From positions 248,001-312,000 of the forward strand of contig NZ_MWLQ01000011.1 in assembly GCF_010634855.1 (NCBI RefSeq): a DNA stretch of 64,000 nucleotides, written 5' to 3'. Every line of letters starts with the position of its first letter. Positions within the stretch are counted from its first letter, which is position 1. The position numbers and the translations under genes were made by a program. This document shows positions 55,679-63,870 of this stretch, one piece after another. The stretch is from Microbacterium sp. B35-30 (GTDB lineage: Bacteria; Actinomycetota; Actinomycetes; Actinomycetales; Microbacteriaceae). The notes below the pieces were generated by a model, which saw only the letters and a program-made list of their open reading frames with translations, made no database searches and was not told where the DNA came from.

Positions 55679-56161
55679 ATGACGAACACCCAGACCACCC
55701 CCGCAACCGCAGCGAACCCCGACGTCGCCGCCGCGACGGCGCAGTTCCTCACCCCCGTCGTCCTGGGCCTGCAGGCCCTGGCCGTGAATGGAAAGCAGGC
55801 GCACTGGAACGTGCGCGGCGCGAACTTCATCGCGATCCACGAGCTCCTCGACTCCGTCGTCGCCCACGCGCAGGACGGCGCCGACCAGGCCGCGGAGCGC
55901 ATCGTCGCCCTGGGCCTGCCGGTCGATGCCCGCGTCAGCACCGTGGCGCAGAAGACGGCGACGGCCGTGCCCGCCGGCTTCACGCAGTGGGACGCGCTCA
56001 TCCGCAACGTGATCACCGACATGGACACCGTCATCGCGGACGTCCAGGCGGCGATCGACGGGCTGGACGAGTTCGACCTGACGAGCCAGGACATCGCGAT
56101 CGGCATCAAGGAGTCTCTCGAGAAGGACCGCTGGTTCCTCTTCGCGCACCTCGCCGAATGA
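55679..56161 (+). CDS. dps: Dps family ferritin-like DNA-protection protein
   Basis: A 160-residue four-helix protein forming dodecamers that store iron and protect DNA. The inter-subunit ferroxidase ligands are in place with family spacing: His42, His54, Asp58, Asp69, Glu73 (QAHWNVRG, AIHELLD, DGADQAAE). A polar N-terminal tail (TNTQTTPATAAN) lacks basic residues, so DNA binding by the tail is uncertain. GGAGG lies 8 nt before the ATG at 55679; an earlier in-frame ATG at 55664 overlaps that Shine-Dalgarno and is rejected. A large inverted repeat follows the gene. Confidence 0.95.
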   Translation: MTNTQTTPATAANPDVAAATAQFLTPVVLGLQALAVNGKQAHWNVRGANFIAIHELLDSVVAHAQDGADQAAERIVALGLPVDARVSTVAQKTATAVPAGFTQWDALIRNVITDMDTVIADVQAAIDGLDEFDLTSQDIAIGIKESLEKDRWFLFAHLAE

Positions 56162-56193
56162 GCGTCCTCGCTCGTTGAGCGAGCGAGGAACGC

Positions 56194-56294
56194 GGTCGTT
56201 GAGCGAACTTGCGAGTCGAAACGCAGAGACGAAACGCCCTGGAATTCTCATCGAAGTCCGGGGCGTTTCGTCTCGCTTCGCTCGCTCAACGACC
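56194..56294. terminator. Nested inverted repeat between dps and the response regulator
   Basis: The outer arms (56194-56206, 56282-56294; GGTCGTTGAGCGA and complement) pair over 13 bp. The inner arms (56226-56239, 56261-56274; GAGACGAAACGCCC and complement) pair over 14 bp. It lies between two convergent genes and can work on both strands. It is built from GTTGAGCGAGCGA-type repeat units also seen just before it (56167-56188). Confidence 0.65.
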
Positions 56295-56299
56295 GGTGA

Positions 56300-56968
56300 T
56301 CACGGATGCTGCAGGAAGGCGAGGACCGCGTGCACCCGGCGATGCTCGGTGCCCGACTCCTCCAGCCCGAGCTTCGCGAAGATCGCGCTGATGTTCTTCT
56401 CGACCGCGCCGACGCCGATGAAGAGCTGTCGCGCGATGTTGGCGTTGCTGCGTCCTTCGGCCATCAGGGTGAGGACGTCGCGCTCGCGCGGAGTGAGTGT
56501 CGCCAGGGGATCCGGCCGCGCCGACAGCAGTCCCTGCACCACGAGCGGATCGAGCACCGTGCCGCGCTCGCGGACGCGGCGGACGGCATCCGTGAACTCG
56601 TCGAGCGAGGTGACCCGATCCTTCAGGAGGTACCCCACGCCTCCTTCCCCACCGGCGAGGAGCTCGCGGGCGTACACGCCCTCGACGTACTGACTGAGGA
56701 CGAGGATGCCGACCTGCGGCAGCGCCGCCCGCACGGCGAGCGCCGCGCGGATGCCCTCGTCACGGAAGCCCGGGGGCAGCCGGACGTCGAGGATCGCGAC
56801 GTCGGCGCGCGCTTCACGCACCCGCTCGACGACATCCTGCGCATCACCCCATGCCCCGGCGGTCGTGTAACCGGCCTCGCCGAACAGGCGGACGAGCCCC
56901 TCGCGCAGCAGGACGGAGTCCTCGAAGAGGACGACCCGCAGCGGTGCGGTGTCGGAGGATGAAGCCAT
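56300..56968 (-). CDS. NarL/FixJ-type response regulator
   Basis: A 222-residue regulator. The receiver has FEDSVLLREGL, phospho-acceptor Asp61 in AILDVRLPPGFRDEG and Lys near 110 in YLLKDRV. The HTH domain has LTPRERDVLTLMAEGRSNANIARQLFIGVGAVEKNISAIFAKLGL across its recognition helices. Start at 56968 chosen from the receiver N-terminus; a GTG about ten codons upstream is possible. It lies 20 bp after the histidine kinase gene, as the last gene of the multicopper oxidase/kinase/regulator operon. Confidence 0.94.
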   Translation of the reverse strand: MASSSDTAPLRVVLFEDSVLLREGLVRLFGEAGYTTAGAWGDAQDVVERVREARADVAILDVRLPPGFRDEGIRAALAVRAALPQVGILVLSQYVEGVYARELLAGGEGGVGYLLKDRVTSLDEFTDAVRRVRERGTVLDPLVVQGLLSARPDPLATLTPRERDVLTLMAEGRSNANIARQLFIGVGAVEKNISAIFAKLGLEESGTEHRRVHAVLAFLQHP

Positions 56969-56988
56969 CCCCTCAGGATAGGCACCGG

Positions 56989-58395
56989 TCACGACGCGAC
57001 CGCCAGCGGGATGTGCGCACCGACCGAGGTCGGGCCGCCGACAGGGCTCGTGACCACGAGCAGTCCGCGCAGGCCCGCGAGGCGCTCGCGGAGCCCCTCG
57101 AGACCGTGGCCCGACGTGATGACCGCACCGCCGCGGCCGTTGTCGACGACCCACACATCCAGGTGGGTGGGCGCCCCCGAGGCGCCGCGGCGGAGCGAGG
57201 CGCGCACGGTCGCCGCGGTCGCACCGGAGTGCTTGACGGCGTTGGTCATCAGCTCGGCGAGGACGAAGTACACCGTGCGCGCAACCTCCTGGCTCACGGC
57301 GCGGTCGATCGCCGGATCGATCTCGGCCTGCACCGACAGCGGAGACGTGGTCGCCAGCGCGTCGAGTGCGGCGGCCAGGCCCCGGTCCTGCAGCAGCGGT
57401 GGCGCAACGCCGCTGGACAGCGCACGCAGCTCGTCGAGCGCCGCCTTGGCGTGACCGCGTGCCTCGCGCGCGAGCTCGGCCGCGGCATCCGCGTCTCCCG
57501 ACTCGGCTCGACGCTCGAGCGCCGCGAGATCCATCTGCAACCGCACCAGGCGCTGCTGCGGACCGTCGTGGATGTCGCGCTCGAGGCGGCGCAGGGCGAC
57601 GTCCTCGGCGTGCACCGCGGCACCCCGGGCAGCCGCCTCGGCACGCACCTCGGCGGCGAGGTCGTCCGAGCTCCACCGGCCGAGCATGCCGCGGGCGACC
57701 GCGTGGTGGCCGCGCGCCAGCCCGCCGAGCACCCACGGCATCGTGGCCGTGAAGAGGATGCCGGCGATGAGGTAGAGCGTCACCTCGACGGCCCAGTTCG
57801 ACCATCCGCCGAACAGCCACGGCAGATAGTCCGCGACGTAGTTGCCCCACTCCCCGCCGGAGCCGTCGTCGTTCCAGCCCCGGGGCAGGAACAGTCCCCA
57901 GAACCAGTAGGTGAGGCCGCCGAGGCCGATGCTCAGCCACACCGTCGTCAGCGCGAACGAGATGGTGCTGATGATCGGGTTCACGATCATGCCGTGCACG
58001 AGATAGAGCCAGTAGTGCGCATTGCGGATGGGCCGGGTGAGCGTCCTCCAGAAGCCGGTGCTGTCGGTGGTGTCGCGGTTCCACTCCGGCTCCGGGATCT
58101 CCGGCAGGCCGGTCAGCAGCAGGAGGTACCTGTCGGCGACGCCGAAGCCGCGCGCGATCAGCAGCGTCAGCACCCCCAGCGGCAGACCGATCAGGATGAC
58201 GAGCAGGCCGACGCTCGTCCAGAACAGCGGCGCCAGCACGCTGATCGAGAGCATCGCGAGGACGAAGACCGCGAGGAGGTAGAGGGCGCTGCCCGGCGTC
58301 CGGATCCAGGCCCGCCCGTAGGACTCCCAGAACCCGGTGACGGGTCTGGACGCGTCCGGCTGCAGCGGGGCCGGCTCAGTGGTCGTGACGGTCAT
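56989..58395 (-). CDS. NarL-type sensor histidine kinase
   Basis: A 468-residue membrane kinase. The N-terminal half has several hydrophobic helices (about 39-85, 125-170, 203-225) in the DUF/sensor layout common to actinobacterial NarL kinases, with a periplasmic-like Trp/Gly-rich loop. HisKA_3 phospho-acceptor is LERDIHDGPQQRLV (His near 276). The ATPase has LAELMTNAVKHSG (N box), VVDNGRGG and GHGLEGLRERL. It overlaps the oxidase stop by 20 nt. Its partner is the downstream response regulator. Copper or oxidative stress sensing is inferred only from the oxidase gene. Confidence 0.92.
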   Translation of the reverse strand: MTVTTTEPAPLQPDASRPVTGFWESYGRAWIRTPGSALYLLAVFVLAMLSISVLAPLFWTSVGLLVILIGLPLGVLTLLIARGFGVADRYLLLLTGLPEIPEPEWNRDTTDSTGFWRTLTRPIRNAHYWLYLVHGMIVNPIISTISFALTTVWLSIGLGGLTYWFWGLFLPRGWNDDGSGGEWGNYVADYLPWLFGGWSNWAVEVTLYLIAGILFTATMPWVLGGLARGHHAVARGMLGRWSSDDLAAEVRAEAAARGAAVHAEDVALRRLERDIHDGPQQRLVRLQMDLAALERRAESGDADAAAELAREARGHAKAALDELRALSSGVAPPLLQDRGLAAALDALATTSPLSVQAEIDPAIDRAVSQEVARTVYFVLAELMTNAVKHSGATAATVRASLRRGASGAPTHLDVWVVDNGRGGAVITSGHGLEGLRERLAGLRGLLVVTSPVGGPTSVGAHIPLAVAS

Positions 58396-59968
58396 CGGTG
58401 TCTCCCTCAGGACGCTTCAGGTCGGGCTGCTGGCCCGGCTCGACGACCAGGAACTGTCCCATCATGCCCTGGTCCTCGTGCCACAGGAGGTGGCAGTGAT
58501 ACATGTACGGAGTGGTCGGATCGGCATAGTCGTCGAACCGCACCAGAAGCCGGTATTCGCGGTCGCGCTCGAGCGCGATGGTGTCCTTGGAGCCGGCCAG
58601 CCGGGCGGGCGGCGGGGCGCCGTCGACGCTGAGGACCCGGAACTGGGTGTCGTGGACGTGGAACGAGTGCGGCAGCGGATTGTTGTTTCGCACGGTCCAG
58701 ATCTCGCTGCTGTCGACCGTCGCGACGACATCGACCCGGTCGAGGTCCATCTCCCGGTCGTTGATGTCGTGGCCCGACATGACGAAGTCACGCTCTGCCG
58801 CTGCGCTGCTCGCATCCGCCGCAGGCAGGCTGGCGAGGCGTGAAGGCACCTCCGGTGAGTCCGCGAGGGAGTCAGCGGCCCGCAGCTCCATCACGTCGAA
58901 GCCGGCCGCGCCGGCGTTGAGCGCCGGGTCGGGCGCCAGAGATCGGAGCACGATGCGCTCCCCCGGCTTCACGGACACCACGATCTCGGCGCGCTCCCCC
59001 GGCGACAGCGGGATGTCGGTCGCTGTGACGGGCGCTTCGAGCAGGCCGCCGTCGGTGCCGATGAGGGAGAACTCGCGGCCGTCGGCGAAGGCGAAGTCAT
59101 ACATCCGCGCACTCGAGCCGTTCAGGAGCCGCAGGCGCACCCGCTCGGTCGTGACGTCGAAGTACGGCGCGACGGTGCCGTTCACCAGGATCGTGTCGCC
59201 CAGCACTCCGTCGAACTGCATGCCCAGTCCGCCCGCGAACGACCCGTCGGAGTTGAAAGACCGGTCCTGCACGATCACCGGCAGATCGTCGACGCCGTAC
59301 TCCCGCGGCAGGGCGAGCGCGGCCTCCGCGTCGTCGCGCACCACGAACATCCCGGCGAGACCCGCATCGACCTGTTCCTGCGTGCGGCCATGCAGGTGGG
59401 GGTGGTACCAGAGCGTCGCGGCCGGCTGGTCGATCGTCCACTCGGGCTGCCACCTGCCACCCGCGGCGATCGGCGAGTAGGGACCGCCGTCCATGGCGGC
59501 GGGCAGGTGCATGCCGTGCCAGTGGACGGTCGTGGGATCCGCGAGGCCGTTGGTCACGTCGACCCGCACCTGCTCGCCCTTCTCGGCGACGAGCGTCGGG
59601 CCGAGGTAGTCGCCGTCGTAGCCGAGCGTGGGCGTGTCCCCTTGGGGAACCATCGACGACCGGCCTTCCTGCGCGGTCAGCTCGAAGACCCGCACGCCGT
59701 TCTCGACGCGAGACGGCGCCAGCGGCGGCACGGCGAGCGGCGCACCGAAGTCGATCGTCCCGACGGCCGGAGGTGTCTTGCGCACCGCGTTGGACGCGAA
59801 CCAGATCCCTCCGGCGGCGATCAGCAGGGCGACGACGGCGAGCGGGATCGCGATAAGCGTGATGATGAGCCGCCGACGTCGCCTGCGGCGTGGCGTCGCG
59901 CTCGGCGGCGCCATGGACGGCGGGGCGGGCGGCTGCGGGGCGCGCGGTGTGGACGAGGTGAAGGTCAT
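58376..59968 (-). CDS. Multicopper oxidase (CueO/bilirubin oxidase-like)
   Basis: A 530-residue cupredoxin oxidase. A Pro-rich N-terminus with an Arg-rich run precedes one membrane helix (about 33-55), so the enzyme is anchored outside. Copper ligands are complete: HWHGMHL, WYHPHLHGRTQEQVDAG, HSFHVHDTQF and YHCHLLWHEDQGMMG (type 1 His-Cys-His-Met). PQGDTPTLGYDGDYLGPTL is typical of the CueO branch. GGAGG precedes the ATG at 59968. It is the first gene of the oxidase/kinase/regulator operon. Likely role: oxidation of Cu(I) or phenols. Confidence 0.92.
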   Translation of the reverse strand: MTFTSSTPRAPQPPAPPSMAPPSATPRRRRRRRLIITLIAIPLAVVALLIAAGGIWFASNAVRKTPPAVGTIDFGAPLAVPPLAPSRVENGVRVFELTAQEGRSSMVPQGDTPTLGYDGDYLGPTLVAEKGEQVRVDVTNGLADPTTVHWHGMHLPAAMDGGPYSPIAAGGRWQPEWTIDQPAATLWYHPHLHGRTQEQVDAGLAGMFVVRDDAEAALALPREYGVDDLPVIVQDRSFNSDGSFAGGLGMQFDGVLGDTILVNGTVAPYFDVTTERVRLRLLNGSSARMYDFAFADGREFSLIGTDGGLLEAPVTATDIPLSPGERAEIVVSVKPGERIVLRSLAPDPALNAGAAGFDVMELRAADSLADSPEVPSRLASLPAADASSAAAERDFVMSGHDINDREMDLDRVDVVATVDSSEIWTVRNNNPLPHSFHVHDTQFRVLSVDGAPPPARLAGSKDTIALERDREYRLLVRFDDYADPTTPYMYHCHLLWHEDQGMMGQFLVVEPGQQPDLKRPEGDTDDRHDH

Positions 59969-60057
59969 GCCTCCAGCCTCGCGACGACGCCGCCGCGGCG
60001 GCATCCGACCCCCTCCCGAACCCGTACGGGGGAAGACCCCCGCCCGCGGGGAGGGCT

Positions 60058-61563
60058 TTACGCCAGGTGCGTCAGGCGTCCGCCGAGCAGCGTCGCGTCG
60101 ACGCGCATGCCGCGGAGCCCGGTCTCGTCGGCGGTGAGCGGATCACGCTCGCAGATCGCGAGGTCGGCGAGGTCGCCCGGCTGGACACGTGCGGGCACGG
60201 CCGAGCCGCCGCGGGTGGATGCTGCGAGAGCGGTGGCGGCGTCCACCCGCTGCTGAGGCTGCCAGGGGTCGCGGCCGTCGCGCGTGCGGAACACCGCCGA
60301 CGCCATTCCCGCCCACGGATCGAGGGGCGTCACAGGTGCGTCGGAGCCGAACAGCAGATTCGCTCCGGAGTCGGCCAGCGCTCGCAGGGGGTACGGCTGC
60401 GCGGTCTGACCGGCCCACACCCTGTCGGTCAGGTCGCGGTCGTCGAGCGCGTGCTCGGGCTGCACGCTCGCGGCGACGCCCAGGCGCGCGAACCTCGGAA
60501 TGTCGGCGTGGGCGACCAGCTGCGCATGCTCGATGGCGCCCCACGCGCCGGTCGCGGCGAAGGCGTCGAGCGCGTGCGAGTTCGCGACGTCCCCGATCGC
60601 GTGGATGGCCGACCCGATGCCGGCCGCGGTCGCACGTGTCATCAGGTCGACCAGCATGGCGAGATCGACGGTGAGGAGCCCGTGGTTGTGCGGGTCGCCA
60701 GGGTAAGCGTGCGAGGTCGCCGCCGTGCGGGTTCCCAGCGAGCCGTCGGTGATCACCTTGAGCGCACCCACACGGGCGAGATCGGATCCGGCGCCGCGGG
60801 CGACATCGCCGGTCTGCAGGCCCTCCGCGATCGCGCGGTCGAGGAACTCGGGGTAGATCCCGAAGATGATCCGCAGGGCGTCGAAGCCACCGGCGAGGCG
60901 GCGCGCCCAGGCGTCCTCGTTCCACGCCATGTCGAGGTCGACGAGTCCTACGACACCGCGGGCAGCGGCATCCTGCGCCATGCGTCCGACGAGCGGATCC
61001 GACACCGACGCGTCGACGGCGTTGAGCCGCCGCGAGATCTCGAACGCGGGTTCCTCACGAAGGATGCCGGCCCCGTCGGGCGCGAAGCCTTCGCGGCGGA
61101 GTGCCGCGCTGTTGAGCCACACGCTGTGCACGTCGGCGTTGATCAGGTAGGTCGGCACCTCGCCGGTCGCAGCGTCGAGAACCGCGAGATCGAGCGCGTC
61201 CGCCCAGAACGCGTCACGGAAGCCGGCGCCGACACGGCGGCCGTCCGGCAGTGCCTCGGTCTCACCCATGAGGGCGGCCGCCTCCGCCGCGGACGTCGCA
61301 CCGCCGAGCGCTACGCGCTGGGCGGACAGCGCCCACTGGACGGTGTGCACGTGGTGGTCCCAGAGGCCCGGGATGACCCACCCGCCCCCGGCGTCGAGCA
61401 CGAGGCCGTCCCGCGGCAGCCCACCGGCGGGGGCGATGTCGACGACCAGTCCCTCCGCGAGATGGACGTCGACGGGGTCGGAGCCGAAGGGGTCGGTGCG
61501 CTCGGAACCGGTCAGCCGCGCATTCGCGATGACGTCGGGCGCATCACCGCGAGCGAGCGTCAC
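60058..61563 (-). CDS. YtcJ-like metal-dependent amidohydrolase
   Basis: A 501-residue enzyme of the amidohydrolase family 3. The N-terminal beta sandwich ends in WVIPGLWDHHVHTVQWAL, with HVH (about 71-73) as metal ligands. GALKVITDGSLGTRT carries the likely carboxylated Lys, SAIHAIGDVANSHALDAF and IEHAQLV give further His ligands, and LLFGSDAPV the Asp. The substrate is unknown. The GTG at 61563 overlaps the PaiB-like stop (GTGA), which decides the start; longer starts run into the PaiB frame. Confidence 0.88.
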   Translation of the reverse strand: MTLARGDAPDVIANARLTGSERTDPFGSDPVDVHLAEGLVVDIAPAGGLPRDGLVLDAGGGWVIPGLWDHHVHTVQWALSAQRVALGGATSAAEAAALMGETEALPDGRRVGAGFRDAFWADALDLAVLDAATGEVPTYLINADVHSVWLNSAALRREGFAPDGAGILREEPAFEISRRLNAVDASVSDPLVGRMAQDAAARGVVGLVDLDMAWNEDAWARRLAGGFDALRIIFGIYPEFLDRAIAEGLQTGDVARGAGSDLARVGALKVITDGSLGTRTAATSHAYPGDPHNHGLLTVDLAMLVDLMTRATAAGIGSAIHAIGDVANSHALDAFAATGAWGAIEHAQLVAHADIPRFARLGVAASVQPEHALDDRDLTDRVWAGQTAQPYPLRALADSGANLLFGSDAPVTPLDPWAGMASAVFRTRDGRDPWQPQQRVDAATALAASTRGGSAVPARVQPGDLADLAICERDPLTADETGLRGMRVDATLLGGRLTHLA

Positions 61564-62201
61564 CGGGCGGCCTTCCGGGTCTCGAAGTCGCGGCGCATCT
61601 CTGCGGAAAGCCGCGGATCGGCGTACGGGCTCGCACCGGCCTCGAGCTCGACGATCACGGTCTCGACAATCTCGTCCGCCTTGTTCTGGCTGAGCTTGCG
61701 CTTGCCGACGACCCGGGTCGGCGTGAGACGGAACCCCGCCGTGCCCTTCTCCAGTCGGCGCACGAACTCGGGGTCGTTCGGTGGCGCCCACATCAGCCGC
61801 GGCTCGGGCATCCCGCTCTCGAAGCGGGCGACGAGGCGCTCGAGCACGTCCAGGTTCTCCTCGGGGGTCAGCAGCTCGGGGATGCCGCTGAGGTGCGCCG
61901 AGACGAAGTTCCAGGTGGGCACGCTCTGCGCGTCACCGTACCAGCCGGGCGAGATGTACCCGTGCGGCCCTTGCACGACGACGAGGAGCTCGCGCTCGCC
62001 GAGGTCGTGGATGAAGTCGTCGGGCTTGCCGACGTGGCCGACGATGGTCAGGTCGTCGCGCTCGGGGTCCAGCATCACGGCGTAGTGCGACGCGACGAGT
62101 CCGGCGTCGGTGGCGCTCATCAGCGTGACCCAGGGATTCTGCTCGATGAGCCGGCGGATCTCGCCGACATCCGACATCGCGAAGCTCGGGTTCTGGCGCA
62201 T
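61560..62201 (-). CDS. PaiB-like FMN-binding protein
   Basis: A 213-residue protein of the PaiB/FMN-binding split barrel family: FAMSDVGEIRRLIEQNPWVTLMSATDAGL across the first helix and strand, ASHYAVMLDPERDDLTIVGHVGK, VVQGPHGYISPGWY, VPTWNFVSAHLSG and a C-terminal ADEIVETVIVELEAG. B. subtilis PaiB is linked to polyamine and sporulation control; function here is inferred from family only. The ATG has TAGGCT 6 nt upstream. The amidohydrolase gene overlaps its end, forming a two-gene unit. Confidence 0.88.
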   Translation of the reverse strand: MRQNPSFAMSDVGEIRRLIEQNPWVTLMSATDAGLVASHYAVMLDPERDDLTIVGHVGKPDDFIHDLGERELLVVVQGPHGYISPGWYGDAQSVPTWNFVSAHLSGIPELLTPEENLDVLERLVARFESGMPEPRLMWAPPNDPEFVRRLEKGTAGFRLTPTRVVGKRKLSQNKADEIVETVIVELEAGASPYADPRLSAEMRRDFETRKAAR

Positions 62202-62207
62202 GGACTC

Positions 62208-62213
62208 AGCCTA
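62208..62213 (-). promoter_or_regulatory. -10 box for the PaiB/amidohydrolase unit (leaderless)
   Basis: TAGGCT on the minus strand ends 6 nt before the ATG at 62201. Confidence 0.55.
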
Positions 62214-62242
62214 TTCGCGCCGCGGACTCGGTCGTCGCGGCG

Positions 62243-63241
62243 TCAGGCCTGACAGGAGGGGCACCAGTAGAGCTTGCGGGTGGCGACCTCCTCGACCACG
62301 ATCGCGGTGCCGCACACGCGGCAGGGCAGCCCGGCTCGGTGGTAGACCCAGTGCCGGTCGTCACGGCTCGCCATCGCCTTGCGGTAGGCGTCGGGGTCCA
62401 GGTCGTCCATCGTCATCATCTGACCGGTCTCGACGCCGATCGCGATGAGCCGCACCCAGTCGCGCCAGATCCCCCGCACCACCTCTTCGGGCACGTCCCG
62501 GCCCGGCGTGTGCGGATTCTGGCGCGCGCGGAACAGCAGTTCGGCGCGGTACACGTTGCCGATGCCGCTGACGACGTTCTGGTCCATCAGCAGCAGGCCG
62601 ATGGAGGTGGGCTTGCGGCGCACCACCGAGGCGAACCGCTCCTCGCCCTCTGCGACGTCGTCGACGAGAGGGTCCGGGCCGAGCTTCGCGATGGTCGCGG
62701 CGACCTCGTCGGGCGTCTGCAGCTCGCAGGCGGTCGGGCCCCGCAGATCGGCGCACGTCGTTTCGCTGAGGAGCCGCAGGCGCACCTGCCCGACGATGGG
62801 GGGCGGCCATTCCTCTCCCTCGTCGGCGAGACCCGTGGTCTGCTCCGACATGCGCACGTGCACGCGGGCACGCCGCGGGGCCCCGATCGAGGTCAGCGAG
62901 TTCTCGCCCGCGCTGTCGAGGATCGGCTCGCCGATGTCGGTTCCGCGCTGATTGGTCTGCCCCATGCGGCCGTTGGCCGAGGCGATCGTCGGGTCGACGA
63001 CGATCTCTCCGGCGAAGTCCCACGCCCCGTACATCCCGAGATGCACGCGCAGCCAGAGGTCGTCGTCGAACTCCAGGAACATCTGCTTTCCGACGGCACG
63101 CACCTGCGTGGCGGTGCGGCCGCTGATCACCGCCGCACCCTCCACGAACCGGCCCTGCGGACTCGAGGCCGCGACGGCACGGCCGACGAAGTTGCGGTCG
63201 AACTGGCGGGCGATGCGGTGGACGGAATGGCCCTCGGGCAT
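62243..63241 (-). CDS. Fpg/Nei family DNA glycosylase (endonuclease VIII-like)
   Basis: A 332-residue bifunctional base-excision repair enzyme. The N-terminus MPEGHSVHRIA gives catalytic Pro2 and Glu3 after Met removal. The H2TH region is LLMDQNVVSGIGNVYRAELLFRA, and the C-terminal zinc finger CRVCGTAIV...YWCPSCQ is complete. MPEGHS, rather than MPELPE, places it with Nei-type enzymes that remove oxidised pyrimidines. A longer than usual middle segment (about 85-150) contains a polar insertion. Start at 63241 is required by the N-terminal catalytic Pro. It starts 5 bp from the rpiB stop and is probably cotranscribed. Confidence 0.94.
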   Translation of the reverse strand: MPEGHSVHRIARQFDRNFVGRAVAASSPQGRFVEGAAVISGRTATQVRAVGKQMFLEFDDDLWLRVHLGMYGAWDFAGEIVVDPTIASANGRMGQTNQRGTDIGEPILDSAGENSLTSIGAPRRARVHVRMSEQTTGLADEGEEWPPPIVGQVRLRLLSETTCADLRGPTACELQTPDEVAATIAKLGPDPLVDDVAEGEERFASVVRRKPTSIGLLLMDQNVVSGIGNVYRAELLFRARQNPHTPGRDVPEEVVRGIWRDWVRLIAIGVETGQMMTMDDLDPDAYRKAMASRDDRHWVYHRAGLPCRVCGTAIVVEEVATRKLYWCPSCQA

Positions 63242-63245
63242 CGGG

Positions 63246-63788
63246 TCAGCCGGCTTCGGGGTCGAACGAACTGTCGTCGGCGGCCAGGACGTCGGGCTGT
63301 CGGGCAGCGCGCGGGTCGGGCTGCAGCGCACCGTCCTCCTCGTACGCGGCGAGCTGTGCGATGCGTCGCGCGTGGCGCTCCTCGCCCGAGAACGGGGTCG
63401 CGATGAAGCGGTCGATGAACGTGGTCGCCTCGTCGAACGTGTGCTGGCGGGCGCCGATCGCGATCACGTTCGCGTCGTTGTGCTCGCGCGCGAGCTCCGC
63501 CGTGGCGATGCTCCACGCCAGGGCTGCGCGGACCCCGCGCACTTTGTTCGCCGCGATCTGCTCGCCGTTGCCCGAACCGCCGAAGACGACCCCGAGCGTC
63601 TCGATGCCGGCGGCCTGGTCGCGGACGACCGCCTGGGCGGCGCGGATGCAGAACGCCGGATAGTCGTCGAGCGGGTCGTATTCGAGGGGGCCGTGGTCGA
63701 TGACCTCGTGGCCCGCCGCGGCGAGATGGTGCTGCAGCTGCGTCGAGAACTCGAGGCCGGCGTGGTCGGTCGCGATGTGGATGCGCAT
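63246..63788 (-). CDS. rpiB: Ribose-5-phosphate isomerase B
   Basis: A 180-residue enzyme interconverting ribose 5-phosphate and ribulose 5-phosphate. MRIHIATDHAGLEFS, YPAFCIRAAQAV, GVVFGGSGNGEQIAANKVRGVRAAL and HNDANVIAIGAR are family markers. The catalytic base is Glu in GNGEQIAANK, the actinobacterial pattern, rather than a Cys. A tail of about 30 residues after the core is longer than in E. coli. The ATG has TAGGAT 7 nt upstream. The Nei-like gene follows closely. Confidence 0.95.
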   Translation of the reverse strand: MRIHIATDHAGLEFSTQLQHHLAAAGHEVIDHGPLEYDPLDDYPAFCIRAAQAVVRDQAAGIETLGVVFGGSGNGEQIAANKVRGVRAALAWSIATAELAREHNDANVIAIGARQHTFDEATTFIDRFIATPFSGEERHARRIAQLAAYEEDGALQPDPRAARQPDVLAADDSSFDPEAG

Positions 63789-63795
63789 GGGCTCA

Positions 63796-63801
63796 ATCCT
63801 A
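63796..63801 (-). promoter_or_regulatory. -10 box for rpiB (leaderless)
   Basis: TAGGAT on the minus strand ends 7 nt before the ATG at 63788. Confidence 0.5.
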
Positions 63802-63870
63802 GGCAGGCGAGAGGGACGAGGACGGATGCCGCGGCTCCGTGCGCGGCCGAGGAGACGTGTCGTCCGCGAC

